A DNA stretch of 64,000 bases from Mesorhizobium loti (lineage in GTDB: Bacteria > Pseudomonadota > Alphaproteobacteria > Rhizobiales > Rhizobiaceae). The stretch spans positions 2,457,501 to 2,521,500 of the forward strand of contig NZ_CP033334.1 in the NCBI RefSeq assembly GCF_013170705.1, in the 5' to 3' direction. Under the pieces are notes generated by a model. That model saw only the letters and a program-made list of their open reading frames with translations, had not been told where the DNA came from and did not search any database. A program made the translations under genes and the position numbers. This document shows, in pieces, positions 24,441 through 33,540 of this stretch; within the stretch, counting starts at the first letter, position 1, and each line of letters starts with the position of its first letter.

Positions 24441-25706
24441 ATGATCGATCCCAAAACCGCCAGGCGGGGCCTCGCGCTGGTTTTCACCACGCTGCTGCTC
24501 GATATTATCGGGTTCGGCATCATCATGCCGGTGCTGCCGGCCTATTTGCAGGAATTGACCGGTGTCGGCGTCAGCGAGGCGGCCATCGAGGGCGGCTGGC
24601 TGTTCTTCGTCTACGCGGCCATGCAGTTCTTCTTCGCACCCATCATGGGCGGCCTGAGCGACCGCTTCGGGCGGCGGCCGATCCTGCTGGCCTCGGTGCT
24701 GACCTTTTCCATCGACAATCTGATCTGCGCTATCGCCTGGTCCTATCCGATGCTGTTCATCGGGCGTGTGCTGGCCGGCATTTCGGGCGCCAGCTATTCG
24801 ACGACATCGGCCTTCATCGCCGACATCTCGAACGACGAGAACCGAGCAAAGAATTTTGGCCTGCTTGGCATCGCCTTCGGCGTCGGGTTCGTCATCGGAC
24901 CGGTGCTGGGCGGATTGCTCGGCACGTTCGGACCGCGCGTGCCGTTCTATTTCGCCGCCGGGCTCGCCTTCGTGAATTTCCTGATCGCGATGGTCCTCCT
25001 GCCGGAAACGCTCGATGAAAAGCATCGCCGCCGCTTCGAATGGAAACGCGCCAACCCGGTCGGCACGCTTCTGCAGATGCGCCAATATCAAGGCATTGGC
25101 TGGATCGGGCTCGTCTTCTTCCTGATGACGCTCGGCCACATGATGTATCCGGCGGTGTGGTCTTTCGTATCCAGCTACCGTTATGGCTGGAGCCAGCAGC
25201 AGATCGGCTTCTCGCTCGGCGCCTTCGGCCTGTGCGGCGCGATCGTCATGGCAACGGTGCTGCCGCGCGTGGTCTCGAGGCTCGGTGAATGGAAGACGGC
25301 GGCAATCGGGCTGACCTTCACGGCGGCCAGCGCCTTCGGCTATGCCTTCGCCACGCAGGGCTGGATGGTCTACGCGGTGATCGTCGTGGGTTGCCTGGAG
25401 GCCTTGGCCGATCCGCCGTTGAGGAGCCTCGCCGCCGCCAAGGTGCCACCTTCCGCACAAGGCGAACTGCAGGGCGCGATGACCTCGATCTTCTCGATCA
25501 CTTCCATCATCACGCCGCTGCTCTACACGGCGATCTTTTCCTGGTTCACTGGGCCTGGCGCGCCGGTGGCCTTCGGCGGGGCGCCCTATCTGGTCGGTGC
25601 CTGCTTCCTGGTGCTGGCGCTCATCGTCTTCGTCACCAGGGTGGCGAGACCGGCCGTGGTCGGGACTATCACCGCCAACGTGGCGGAAGATGGAGCGCGG
25701 ATATGA
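24441..25706 (+). CDS. MFS transporter, TetA-like (DHA1)
   Basis: A 421-residue 12-helix major facilitator resembling tetracycline exporters: LLLDIIGFGIIMPVLPAYL in helix 1, GGLSDRFGRRPILL in loop 2-3, and helix 4-5 RVLAGISGASYSTTSAFIADISNDENRAKNFGL with the antiporter-type GxxxGPxxGG (GFVIGPVLGGLLG). The actual drug is not predictable, and many TetA-like chromosomal proteins do not give resistance. Its stop overlaps the start of the aldo-keto reductase (ATGA, 25703-25706), so the two are translationally coupled. Confidence 0.88.
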   Translation: MIDPKTARRGLALVFTTLLLDIIGFGIIMPVLPAYLQELTGVGVSEAAIEGGWLFFVYAAMQFFFAPIMGGLSDRFGRRPILLASVLTFSIDNLICAIAWSYPMLFIGRVLAGISGASYSTTSAFIADISNDENRAKNFGLLGIAFGVGFVIGPVLGGLLGTFGPRVPFYFAAGLAFVNFLIAMVLLPETLDEKHRRRFEWKRANPVGTLLQMRQYQGIGWIGLVFFLMTLGHMMYPAVWSFVSSYRYGWSQQQIGFSLGAFGLCGAIVMATVLPRVVSRLGEWKTAAIGLTFTAASAFGYAFATQGWMVYAVIVVGCLEALADPPLRSLAAAKVPPSAQGELQGAMTSIFSITSIITPLLYTAIFSWFTGPGAPVAFGGAPYLVGACFLVLALIVFVTRVARPAVVGTITANVAEDGARI

Positions 25707-26623
25707 GCCGTGACAGCCGCATGGTGCTGACCAGGAACGGGGTGTCGCTGTCGCGATTGGTCTTCGGTGCCTGGCGCCTGCTCGACGGCGACGCCCGCCC
25801 TGATGCCGATCAGGTCGGGAGGCTGATCGGCGCCGCTGTCGATCTCGGCCTGACCAGTTTCGACCACGCCGATATCTACGGGAATTACGAGGTGGAGGCG
25901 GCCTTCGGCGCGGGGCTGTCGCGCTGGAAAGGCAAGCGCGAGGAGATCGAGCTGATCTCGAAATGCGACATCATGCTGGCCTCGGCCAACCGGCCGCGGA
26001 ACCGGCTGAAGCACTATGATACCAGCGCCGCCCACATAACCGCCTCGGTCGACCGCTCGCTCGGCAATCTCGGCACCGATTATCTCGACCTGTTGCTGTT
26101 GCATCGGCCGGATCCGCTGATGGATGCCGACGAGACGGCGGCGGCACTGGCCGGGTTGGTCAAGGCCGGCAAGGTGAGAGCGGTCGGCGTCTCGAATTTC
26201 ACGCCATCACAGTTCGATCTGCTGGCCTCGCGGCTGCCGTTTGCCCTGGTCACCAACCAGATCGAGATGTCGGTGCTGAAGACGTCCGCATTGACCGATG
26301 GCAGTCTCGACCACGCGCAGCGCCTGGGCTACGCGCCGATGATCTGGTCGCCGCTTGGCGGCGGCTCGCTGTTCACCGGCAAGGAAGCCCGGGAGGCTCG
26401 CGTGCGGGCAGCACTCGCGGCGGTCGCCGCCGAAGTCGGCGCCGGTGATCTCGCCACTGTTGCCATCGCCTGGCTGCTGCGCCATCCGGCCCGGCTGGTG
26501 CCGGTGTTGGGGTCAATGAAGCCGGAGCGGCTGGCGGCCATGGTCAAGGCGCTGGAGATCAGCCTCGACCGCCAGCAATGGTTCGCCATACTGGAGGCGA
26601 GTGAAGGCCGGCCGGTGGCGTAA
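25703..26623 (+). CDS. Aldo/keto reductase (YdhF type)
   Basis: A 306-residue NADPH-dependent aldo/keto reductase, TIM-barrel. Visible motifs are GLTSFDHADIYGNYEVE (catalytic Asp/Tyr), LISKCDI (catalytic Lys), LDLLLLHRPDPLMD (catalytic His), and the cofactor end VLGSMKPERL. It resembles YdhF of E. coli, whose substrate is unknown. The ATG overlaps the upstream MFS stop by 4 bases, suggesting that the transporter and reductase work on related compounds. Confidence 0.9.
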   Translation: MSRDSRMVLTRNGVSLSRLVFGAWRLLDGDARPDADQVGRLIGAAVDLGLTSFDHADIYGNYEVEAAFGAGLSRWKGKREEIELISKCDIMLASANRPRNRLKHYDTSAAHITASVDRSLGNLGTDYLDLLLLHRPDPLMDADETAAALAGLVKAGKVRAVGVSNFTPSQFDLLASRLPFALVTNQIEMSVLKTSALTDGSLDHAQRLGYAPMIWSPLGGGSLFTGKEAREARVRAALAAVAAEVGAGDLATVAIAWLLRHPARLVPVLGSMKPERLAAMVKALEISLDRQQWFAILEASEGRPVA

Positions 26624-26777
26624 GGGTGGGGCGGTGCAGGGCTGCGAGATGTTGGCGCTGCCCCTCATTGCCCTGCCGGGCATTTCTACCCTTATGGTGA
26701 CGGGGAAAAAGATGCAGCCAGCGCCGCTTTCGCAAATCGTCGACGTTGCAATAGGAGCGCTGAGGTCGCCACAGCTT

Positions 26778-26825
26778 CCTTCTGCCCGTTCACGGGCAGA
26801 AGGTGCCGGCAGGCAGATGAGGGGC
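26778..26825. repeat. Palindromic repeat, family C
   Basis: CCTTCTGCCCG-TTCA-CGGGCAGAAGG is a perfect 11-bp stem (26778-26803), followed by GCAGATGAGGGGCCGCGCTGAC as at 3322-3358. It lies at the 3' end of carA, between two converging units, and probably also works as a terminator. Confidence 0.7.
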
Positions 26826-26842
26826 CGCGCTGACGGATCGAA

Positions 26843-28060
26843 TTAAGCCCGCTCCGCCAGCAGTTCCTCGCCGCGCTTTTGCCGGATCAGGTTGACGAAA
26901 CGGCGGAACAGATAGTGCGAGTCCTGCGGGCCGGGCGAGGCTTCAGGGTGATGCTGGACCGAGAACACCGGACGGCCGGTCAGCGCGATGCCGCAGTTCG
27001 AACCGTCGAACAGCGAGACATGGGTTTCCTCGACACCCTCGGGCAGCGAGTCGGCATCGACGGCGAAGCCGTGATTCATCGACACGATCTCGACCTTGCC
27101 GGTGGTGTGGTCCTTGACCGGATGGTTGGCGCCATGATGTCCCTGATGCATCTTGGCGGTCCTGCCGCCGAGCGCCAGCGCCAGCATCTGGTGGCCGAGG
27201 CAGATGCCGAACACCGGGATGTTGGTCTTCAGCAGATCCTGGATGACGGGCACGGCATAGTCGCCGGTGGCTTCCGGATCGCCAGGGCCGTTGGAGAGGA
27301 AGATGCCGTCGGGCCGCATGGCGAGGATTTCTTCGGCGCCTGTCTTGGCCGGCACCACGGTGACCTTGGCGCCGAGGCCGGCGAGCAGGCGCAAAATGTT
27401 GCGCTTGACGCCGTAGTCGATGGCCACGACGTGCAGCGACGGATCAGTCTGTTCGCCAAAACCTTCGTTCCACACCCAGGGCGTCTCGCGCCAGACCGAG
27501 GACTGGCCCGAGGTGACTTCCTTGGCGAGGTCGAGCCCGATCAGACCCGACCATGCGGCGGCGCGCTGCTTCAAATCGTCCAGGTCGAAGACGCCGTCCG
27601 GCGCATGCGCGATGACGGCGTTGGGCATGCCCTTTTCGCGGATCAGCGCGGTCAGCGCACGGGTGTCGATGCCCGAGAGCGCCACGATGCCGCGCTTCTT
27701 CAGCCACTGGTCGAGATCGCCGGCGGCGCGGTAGTTGGACGGGTTGGTGACATCGGCCTTGAACACGGCGCCGACGGCGCCGGCGCGGGCGGCCGGGTTG
27801 AGATCCTCGATGTCCTCGTCATTGGTGCCGATGTTGCCGATGTGCGGGAAGGTGAAGGTGACGATCTGGCCGGCATAGGAGGGGTCGGTGAGGATTTCCT
27901 GATAGCCGGTGAGCGCGGTGTTGAAGCAGACTTCGGCGACGGCGGAGCCGGTGGCACCGAGGCCGCGGCCCTCGATGACGGTCCCGTCGGCCAGCACCAG
28001 AAGAGCGGTCGGCTTTTCGGTGGCCCAGGGTGGGGTCAGCGCGGGCGTCGTCTCGGCCAT
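26843..28060 (-). CDS. carA: Carbamoyl-phosphate synthase small subunit
   Basis: A 405-residue glutaminase subunit of carbamoyl-phosphate synthase. The N-terminal CPSase_sm domain includes FNTALTGYQEILTDPSYAGQIVTFTFPHIGN. The class I glutamine amidotransferase domain has VFGICLGHQMLALALGG (nucleophile Cys) and VQHHPEASPGP (His and Glu of the triad). It delivers ammonia to CarB, encoded 16 kb away on the same strand. The start at 28060 (MAETTPALTPP) was chosen; 33 more open codons lie upstream but look like leader sequence. Confidence 0.97.
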   Translation of the reverse strand: MAETTPALTPPWATEKPTALLVLADGTVIEGRGLGATGSAVAEVCFNTALTGYQEILTDPSYAGQIVTFTFPHIGNIGTNDEDIEDLNPAARAGAVGAVFKADVTNPSNYRAAGDLDQWLKKRGIVALSGIDTRALTALIREKGMPNAVIAHAPDGVFDLDDLKQRAAAWSGLIGLDLAKEVTSGQSSVWRETPWVWNEGFGEQTDPSLHVVAIDYGVKRNILRLLAGLGAKVTVVPAKTGAEEILAMRPDGIFLSNGPGDPEATGDYAVPVIQDLLKTNIPVFGICLGHQMLALALGGRTAKMHQGHHGANHPVKDHTTGKVEIVSMNHGFAVDADSLPEGVEETHVSLFDGSNCGIALTGRPVFSVQHHPEASPGPQDSHYLFRRFVNLIRQKRGEELLAERA

Positions 28061-28337
28061 GGCGGCACTCCTATCAGGCTGCGCGCTGCAAAAGGCCCGG
28101 CGGGCCATCCGCGCAGCAAACGGCGCGGAGCGGCGAATTCGCGGCCTCCACGCATTCAAGCTTCAGTTCATGCAAGGCCCAGTACATAGGGGAAGGGGGC
28201 AGGGCGGTCAATGATCATGCGAAATGCCGCCATGATTTATTTCATCAAGCAATATCAGAGGCTTGGTCCACAATATCTGGGTTTGCCTTGGCTGGGCCCC
28301 GGCGCTATTGTCCGCGCCGACCGAAGGAGAAAACATC

Positions 28338-28787
28338 ATGCGCGGAAAAATCGCCGAATCCCTGAAGAGCGCGATGAAGGCGCAGGACAAGCACAGGCTA
28401 CCGACATTGCGGCTGATCCAGGCCGCCATCCACGATCGCGACATCGCCAATCGCGGTTCGGGCAAGGACCCCGCCAGCGACGAGGAAATCCTGCAGATCC
28501 TGGCCAAGATGGTGAAGCAGCGCGAGGAATCGGCCAAGGCGTTCGAAGACGGCAAGCGGCCGGAACTGGCGGCGCAGGAGCGCGGCGAGATGGAGATCAT
28601 CCGCGGCTTCCTGCCGACCCAGCTCGATGATGCCGCGATCACCGCCGCGGCGCGCGAGGCGATTGCCGAGACCGGTGCCGCCAGCCAGAAGGACATGGGC
28701 AAGGTGATTGCCGCGCTGAAGCAGAAATATGCCGGCCAGATGGATTTCGGCAAGGCGAGTGGCATCGTCAAAGGGCTGCTGCAGTAG
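28338..28787 (+). CDS. GatB/YqeY domain protein
   Basis: A 149-residue YqeY-type protein carrying the tRNA-binding helical domain of the amidotransferase GatB tail. Features: MRGKIAESLKSAMKAQDK, LRLIQAAIHDRDIANR, FLPTQLDDAAI and the end GQMDFGKASGIVKGLL. The function of free-standing YqeY is unclear. In many alphaproteobacteria this gene sits immediately before dnaG and rpoD; here about 20 kb of other genes intervene. It is divergent from carA across a 277-bp gap that must contain both promoters. GAAGGAGAAAAC precedes ATG 28338. Confidence 0.93.
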   Translation: MRGKIAESLKSAMKAQDKHRLPTLRLIQAAIHDRDIANRGSGKDPASDEEILQILAKMVKQREESAKAFEDGKRPELAAQERGEMEIIRGFLPTQLDDAAITAAAREAIAETGAASQKDMGKVIAALKQKYAGQMDFGKASGIVKGLLQ

Positions 28788-28957
28788 GGGCCTATCGCTG
28801 GCCGAGGATCACGACCGAGATTGTCTTCTTTCACCTCAGAGCAGGACGGTGCCTTTCGCCGATCTCATCCAGCATGTCCGCCCTGGAAGGTTCAAGGGCT
28901 GGCGGGCACTCGTTGCCCGGCTCGACCTGATGGTGGCCGCCAAGCCGTCCTGCCGGT

Positions 28958-29962
28958 TCACGGCCCCTTGCACATCGGCAGCGGCTGCACGGGTGGGGCG
29001 GGGTGATCCTTCTTGTACTGGGCGATCATCGGCTCGAGGGTTTTTTGCGGCCAGAATTTCGGCGCGCCGATTTCCTTAAGGCATGATGCGTTCCAATAGG
29101 GCGCCTCGCCGGATGGCGAATGGCCTTTGGCCGCCTGCGCGACGGCGGCGATGTCGCGCGATTCCGGATAGATGTAGAGTGTCGTCGGATTGTCCTTCAC
29201 CATCGCGATGATCTGCCGTGCGTCCGCCGGCGACCAGCTGGTGCAGCCATTGCTGCGGCCGCCGGCATACTCGACCAGCTTGCCGAACGGCACCAGGCCA
29301 TCATGGTCGGCATAGGAGCTGTTCGGGCTTTTGCGCATGCACATGGCGCGCAGCACTTGCGCCGCATGGCCGCCGATCACCCTTTGTCTCGCATTGGCGG
29401 CTTCGCCCTCGCCGTCGAACTGGATGAAAGTCCGCAGGAAGGCGGCATCCTGTTTCGCGCCGGTGCTGTAGAAGCCCTTGAAGGAGGTCTTCGCCTCGCG
29501 GGTGACATAGGCGCCGCCGGCGGTCAGCTCCGAATCCATGGCATTGCCGAAGTTCTTGGAGCAGCGCCTGCCATTTGAAAAATCGGCAGTGCCTTTCAGA
29601 TTTTTTCCGCCGCCGTGGCCTGACGCGATGGCGCGAAACGATTGGCTGGCCTCGCAGATGACATAGTACCGGCGCCCCAGCACGCCATTGCCGAGATCGC
29701 CGGGACGTGTAGCGTCCATGGCGAAGTAACAGGGGTTCCTGACCGCGCCTTGCGCCACCTTTTTCAGGTAGAGCGCTCGCGCCCGCTCCAGCACCACGGC
29801 CGAGATCTGGCCGTCGCTGTCGCCGACATGGGCCTGCAGCCAGGCCGGAACACCTGATGGCTGCAATGCGGCGAAGGATCGGGCCGTCGCCGTCAAGGCA
29901 ATGACCATGACAAGGAGGCTGAGGGTGACGACCACACCCAATGGGACAGATCTCAACCGCAC
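28958..29962 (-). CDS. Murein L,D-transpeptidase-type protein (YkuD_2 family)
   Basis: A 334-residue exported protein of the 'murein L,D-transpeptidase catalytic domain family' (YkuD_2-like). An N-terminal hydrophobic segment (VPLGVVVTLSLLVMVIALTAT) is a signal peptide or anchor. The catalytic region contains KTSFKGFYSTGA, IGGHAAQVLRAMC and GRSNGCTSWSP, with the S-x-G-C-T motif supplying the nucleophilic cysteine. It probably acts in the periplasm on peptidoglycan 3-3 crosslinks or on anchoring of proteins, by analogy. It is divergent from the AraC gene. Confidence 0.85.
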   Translation of the reverse strand: MRLRSVPLGVVVTLSLLVMVIALTATARSFAALQPSGVPAWLQAHVGDSDGQISAVVLERARALYLKKVAQGAVRNPCYFAMDATRPGDLGNGVLGRRYYVICEASQSFRAIASGHGGGKNLKGTADFSNGRRCSKNFGNAMDSELTAGGAYVTREAKTSFKGFYSTGAKQDAAFLRTFIQFDGEGEAANARQRVIGGHAAQVLRAMCMRKSPNSSYADHDGLVPFGKLVEYAGGRSNGCTSWSPADARQIIAMVKDNPTTLYIYPESRDIAAVAQAAKGHSPSGEAPYWNASCLKEIGAPKFWPQKTLEPMIAQYKKDHPAPPVQPLPMCKGP

Positions 29963-30185
29963 CGGATCAATTCTCCTGCCGAAGCCATGCGAATCCTTGC
30001 AGCGTCATATCCGCAAGCAATCATAAAATGTCCCGCGCCCATCGGCGAGACACATCTTGTTTAGCTTGCCCGCAGCGATCGTTTTGCGATCAGCCTGCGG
30101 ATGACGCACTGCAGGGACGCCTGCCGCGCTCCCAGCCAAACTGGACAGGCCGGGAGGACGATCTATAATTACCGAGCGCAAAATA

Positions 30186-30200
30186 ATTATGGATCGTCTG
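30186..30200. promoter_or_regulatory. 15-bp motif before the AraC gene (copy 1)
   Basis: ATTATGGATCGTCTG ends 2 bp before the AraC start codon. The identical 15-mer occurs at 31199-31213 upstream of the SDR gene, both preceded by AT-rich AAAATAA-like sequence. It is a candidate site for the AraC protein (autoregulation) or a shared promoter element. Confidence 0.5.
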
Positions 30201-30202
30201 GA

Positions 30203-31105
30203 ATGGATCCTCTCAGTGACATCATTGCTCTTTTGCAACCCAGCACGGCGATTTCCAAGCCCATCAAGGGGCGTGGTCGATGGGGCGTGCGTTACGCCGC
30301 CTATGATGCGCCTGGCTTTACAATAATCGTGGAGGGCACGTGCTGGATCGCCTTTGCGGGCCAGGATCCAGTCAAGTTCGAGAAGGGAGACTTCCTCCTG
30401 CTGCCTTCCACGCCGGCCTTCTCGCTCAGCAGCCATCCAGGCATCGACTGTGAGCTCCGGACGCCAATGGACGTTGCCGTCCAGCATGGCGAGCAAGATG
30501 GAGACCCGGATTTTGTCGCGCTCGGCGGGACGTTTCGAATCGAGCCGGTCAATGCCGCGCTTCTGCTCGCGCTCCTTCCGAGCGTCATCCACGTGCCGGG
30601 ATCGCAGGGGCGTTCCTCCAGGCTTGGCAGGGTCATTAGCCTCATCATGGAGGAGTGCGAGAACGAAGATCCGGGCAAGGAAATGGTCTTGCAGCGATTG
30701 CTCGAGATTCTGCTCGTCGAAGCGCTGCGATGGCGTGGCATCGGTTCCGGCGCGGCCGGCCTGCTCGGTGGGATGCGGGATCCGGCGCTGGCGCGCGTGC
30801 TCCGCGCCATGCACGGGGATGTCCGGGCGGGTTGGACGGTCGCGGGACTCGCCAGGATCGCGGGACTTTCGCGGTCGGCCTTCGCGGCTCGCTTCGTGGA
30901 CGTGCTCGGTTGCGGCCCGATCGAGTACCTGGCCCGCTGGCGCATGGCGCTGGCGAAGGATGCTCTCATCCGAGGCTCGAAAACCCTGGACAAAATAGCC
31001 GGTGAGATCGGCTACGAGTCCGCCAGCGCCTTCAGCACTGCTTTCAGGAAACGGCTTGGTTGCTCACCGGGCAAGTTCGCCCGCGACGCCCGCGTGACCG
31101 CATAG
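30203..31105 (+). CDS. AraC family regulator with N-terminal cupin sensor
   Basis: A 300-residue AraC/XylS-type regulator. Residues 1-190 form a cupin-like sensor domain (WGVRYAAYDAPGFTIIVEGTCWI, KFEKGDFLLLPSTPAFSLSS) of the AraC_binding_2/cupin_6 type often controlling oxidoreductases. The C-terminal pair of helix-turn-helices is WTVAGLARIAGLSRSAFAARFVDVLG and KTLDKIAGEIGYESASAFSTAFRKRLGCSPGKF. The start is ATG 30203. The downstream SDR shares a 15-bp upstream motif with this gene, so it is the probable target. Confidence 0.88.
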   Translation: MDPLSDIIALLQPSTAISKPIKGRGRWGVRYAAYDAPGFTIIVEGTCWIAFAGQDPVKFEKGDFLLLPSTPAFSLSSHPGIDCELRTPMDVAVQHGEQDGDPDFVALGGTFRIEPVNAALLLALLPSVIHVPGSQGRSSRLGRVISLIMEECENEDPGKEMVLQRLLEILLVEALRWRGIGSGAAGLLGGMRDPALARVLRAMHGDVRAGWTVAGLARIAGLSRSAFAARFVDVLGCGPIEYLARWRMALAKDALIRGSKTLDKIAGEIGYESASAFSTAFRKRLGCSPGKFARDARVTA

Positions 31106-31198
31106 GGCAGTGCCTCGCGCGGCGTAGCCTCTTCAAGGTCACTTGCTCGCCCGGTATGAGCCATTTTTGGACAGTTGGAAATAAAAATAAGACTATTG

Positions 31199-31213
31199 AT
31201 TATGGATCGTCTG
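31199..31213. promoter_or_regulatory. 15-bp motif upstream of the SDR gene (copy 2)
   Basis: Exact copy of ATTATGGATCGTCTG, 45 bp before the SDR start; the preceding sequence AAATAAGACTATTG is AT-rich like that of copy 1. Supports common control of the AraC and SDR genes. Confidence 0.5.
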
Positions 31214-31258
31214 TGTTGGCAAGCCTACGAAAGGGCATTGAAACCAACGGAGCCAAGC

Positions 31259-32002
31259 ATGCAAACGATCCTCATCACCGGCTGTTCATCTGGCTATGGC
31301 CTCGAGACAGCCCGCCATTTTCTCGTCAATGGGTGGAACGTCATCGCCACCATGCGGACACCGCGGGAGGACATACTGCCGCGCTCGGAGCGCCTGAGGG
31401 TCCTGCCGCTGGACGTCACCAGCGAGGCCAGTATCTCGGCCACCGTCAAAGCCGCGGGTCCGATCGACGTTCTTGTCAACAATGCAGGCATCGGCGTGGT
31501 CGGCGCCTTTGAGGCGACGACGATGTCGCACATCCGCAAGGTCTTCGAGACCAATACGCTTGGCGTGATGGCCATGGCGCAGGCCGTGATTCCGCAGATG
31601 CGCGAGCGCCGGTCCGGCGTGATCGTCAACGTCACCTCAAGCGCCACCCTCGCCGCAATGCCCTTGGCGGCCGCCTACACCGCCAGCAAGCAGGCCATCG
31701 AGGGCTTCACCGGATCGCTCGCGCACGAACTTGCCTATTTCGGTATCCGCGCAAAGCTGGTCGAGCCCGGATACGCGCCAACAACGCGTTTTTCGCATAA
31801 TACTTCGGTGCGCATCGAAGACATGATCCCTGAAGCCTATGCCGATTTCGCGGCCCCGATCTTCGCGGCCTTCGCCCGGCCCGCGCTGACCACCAAGGAA
31901 AGCGACGTTGCCGAAGCTATCTGGGCCGCTGTCCACGACACTTCGGGCAAACTCCGTTTTCCGGCAGGCCAGGATGCGGTCGCCCTGGCAAACGCGGGCT
32001 GA
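31259..32002 (+). CDS. Short-chain dehydrogenase/reductase
   Basis: A 247-residue SDR of the type often annotated as SDR family oxidoreductase near AraC regulators. TGCSSGYG at 8-15 is the nucleotide-binding motif, VNNAGIGVVG follows, then the catalytic serine in NVTSSATL and YTASKQAIEGF with the Tyr/Lys pair. The MRT after strand 2 fits NADP use. The start ATG 31259 keeps the usual N-terminus MQTILITG. It is next to an AraC gene in the same direction, with a shared upstream motif. Confidence 0.9.
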   Translation: MQTILITGCSSGYGLETARHFLVNGWNVIATMRTPREDILPRSERLRVLPLDVTSEASISATVKAAGPIDVLVNNAGIGVVGAFEATTMSHIRKVFETNTLGVMAMAQAVIPQMRERRSGVIVNVTSSATLAAMPLAAAYTASKQAIEGFTGSLAHELAYFGIRAKLVEPGYAPTTRFSHNTSVRIEDMIPEAYADFAAPIFAAFARPALTTKESDVAEAIWAAVHDTSGKLRFPAGQDAVALANAG

Positions 32003-32210
32003 AGGTGCGAGCGGGGTGCAACGATTTTCGCGACGCCAATTCTACGTCCGTTCGGATTGAGCTATCATCTGATTCTGGCGTGGCCCACGCCTCCTCCCTC
32101 CACCGGGAAAGCATTCGTTCATGCGGGGCACTCTCGTCACCGAACCGACTGTTCGAGCATCAGGCATAAGGAGGGGTTGCGAAAACTGCTCGCACCAGGA
32201 GGTTTTTGAG

Positions 32211-32921
32211 ATGATGTTATCCGCGCCCGCCTACCATCTGAAGCGTCAAGCCAGGCTGTTGTCGCGCGAGGCAAAAATCCCGCTCCACCGGGCGCTTGAC
32301 CGGATTGCCGCGCAAGAGGGATTTGCCAGTTGGAGCCTGCTTGCGGCGAAGCTGTCCGAGACGGCGCCCGCCAGCAGGTTGTTCGCGCAACTCACACCTG
32401 GTGACCTGGTTCTGGTCGGCGCGCGGCCGGGCCATGGCAAGACGCTGATGAGCCTCGAACTGGCGGTCGAAGCGATGAAGTCGGGCCACCGCAGCGTGTT
32501 CTTCACGCTGGAATATACGCAACGCGATGTACTGGAGCGGCTCCGCGCCATCGGCGTCGAGCCGGCCCGGTTCGACCGGCTGTTCGAGTTCGACACTTCC
32601 GATGCCATCAGCGCCGGCTATATCGTCAGGGTGTTGGGGTCGGCGCCGCGTGGCACGCTGGCGGTCATCGATTACCTGCAACTGCTCGATCAGAAACGAG
32701 AGAATCCAGGCCTGATGGACCAGGTCCGCACGCTGAAGGCTTTCGCGCGCGATAGCGGCGTGATCCTGGTCTTCATCTCGCAGATCGACCGGTCCTACGA
32801 TCCCGCGAAGAAGCCGGTCCCGGATATCAGTGATGTTCGCCTGCCCAACCCGCTTGATTTGTCCCTCTTCGACAAGGCCTGCTTCCTGAACGAGGGCGAG
32901 ATCCGCTTCCAGGCGGCTTGA
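32211..32921 (+). CDS. Minimal DnaB/RadA-like ATPase
   Basis: A 236-residue protein made of a short N-terminal helical region (residues 8-45; YHLKRQARLLSREAKIPLHRALDRIA) and a RecA-type ATPase core. Walker A is GARPGHGKT at 70-78, a catalytic-type Glu follows strand 2 (FTLEYTQRD), Walker B is LAVIDYLQLL at 150-159, and ISQIDR at 189-194 resembles the DnaB H-loop. It lacks the DnaB N-terminal domain and most of the linker, so it is not a replicative helicase. AGGAGG 8 bases before ATG 32211 fixes the start. No partner gene is evident; its biological role is unknown. Confidence 0.7.
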   Translation: MMLSAPAYHLKRQARLLSREAKIPLHRALDRIAAQEGFASWSLLAAKLSETAPASRLFAQLTPGDLVLVGARPGHGKTLMSLELAVEAMKSGHRSVFFTLEYTQRDVLERLRAIGVEPARFDRLFEFDTSDAISAGYIVRVLGSAPRGTLAVIDYLQLLDQKRENPGLMDQVRTLKAFARDSGVILVFISQIDRSYDPAKKPVPDISDVRLPNPLDLSLFDKACFLNEGEIRFQAA

Positions 32922-32970
32922 GCGCTCTAGCGGCCAAGGCTATCCCAGCGTCACTGGGAGAGCATGGATC

Positions 32971-33528
32971 ATGGTCGAGATCGTCAAACCGGCGCTTGAA
33001 CATCTGCCGTCCTACAAGGCGGCGCTCGAGCGCGGCTGGTCGCCGGACAATGTTCGGCCCGTGGAGGCAACGCGCGAGCAGCTCGCGGCGATAGAGCAGG
33101 CTCCGGTGGCCTTCCTGGCCAGCCTGGATGATCCTGAAGCCAGGGGCGGCCCGATCACCTTGCCCGATGGCACGCAAGTGCCGCGCCTGCCGGGATTCCG
33201 CCGCTGGATCTGGGATGGCGAGGCGTCGGGCTCGATCGGCTTTCGCTGGCAGAAAGGAACGGCGATGCTGCCGTCGCATGTGCTTGGCCATATCGGCTAT
33301 GCGGTGGTGCCCTGGAAGCAGCGGCGCGGCTACGCAACCGAGGCCCTGCGGCTGATGCTCGACGAGGCGAGGGCGGTCGGCCTTCCCTATGTCGAGATCA
33401 CCGCCAAGCCGGGCAATCCGGCATCACACAAGGTGATCCTGGCCAATGGCGGCAAGCTCGTCGAGCGCTTCCTCGAGGATGCCGCCTATGGCGGGGTGGA
33501 GAGTCTGCGGTTCCGGATCGATTTGTAG
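32971..33528 (+). CDS. GNAT family N-acetyltransferase
   Basis: A 185-residue acetyltransferase fold. The acetyl-CoA loop is HIGYAVVPWKQRRGYATEALRLMLDEARAVGLPYVEIT (R/Q-x-x-G-x-A form), followed by NPASHKVILANGGKLVERF, the family's C-terminal signature. The N-terminal part (LPSYKAALERGWSPDN) is characteristic of a GNAT subgroup whose substrate is unknown. It follows the ATPase gene by 49 bp and could share its transcript. It ends 12 bp before the converging peptidase gene. Confidence 0.85.
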   Translation: MVEIVKPALEHLPSYKAALERGWSPDNVRPVEATREQLAAIEQAPVAFLASLDDPEARGGPITLPDGTQVPRLPGFRRWIWDGEASGSIGFRWQKGTAMLPSHVLGHIGYAVVPWKQRRGYATEALRLMLDEARAVGLPYVEITAKPGNPASHKVILANGGKLVERFLEDAAYGGVESLRFRIDL

Positions 33529-33540
33529 GCCGCCTCGCCG

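Noticed and set aside
26843..28159. Longer carA start at 28159
   Set aside because: The extra 33 codons are Arg- and Ala-rich, unlike CarA N-termini, and would occupy most of the divergent promoter region.
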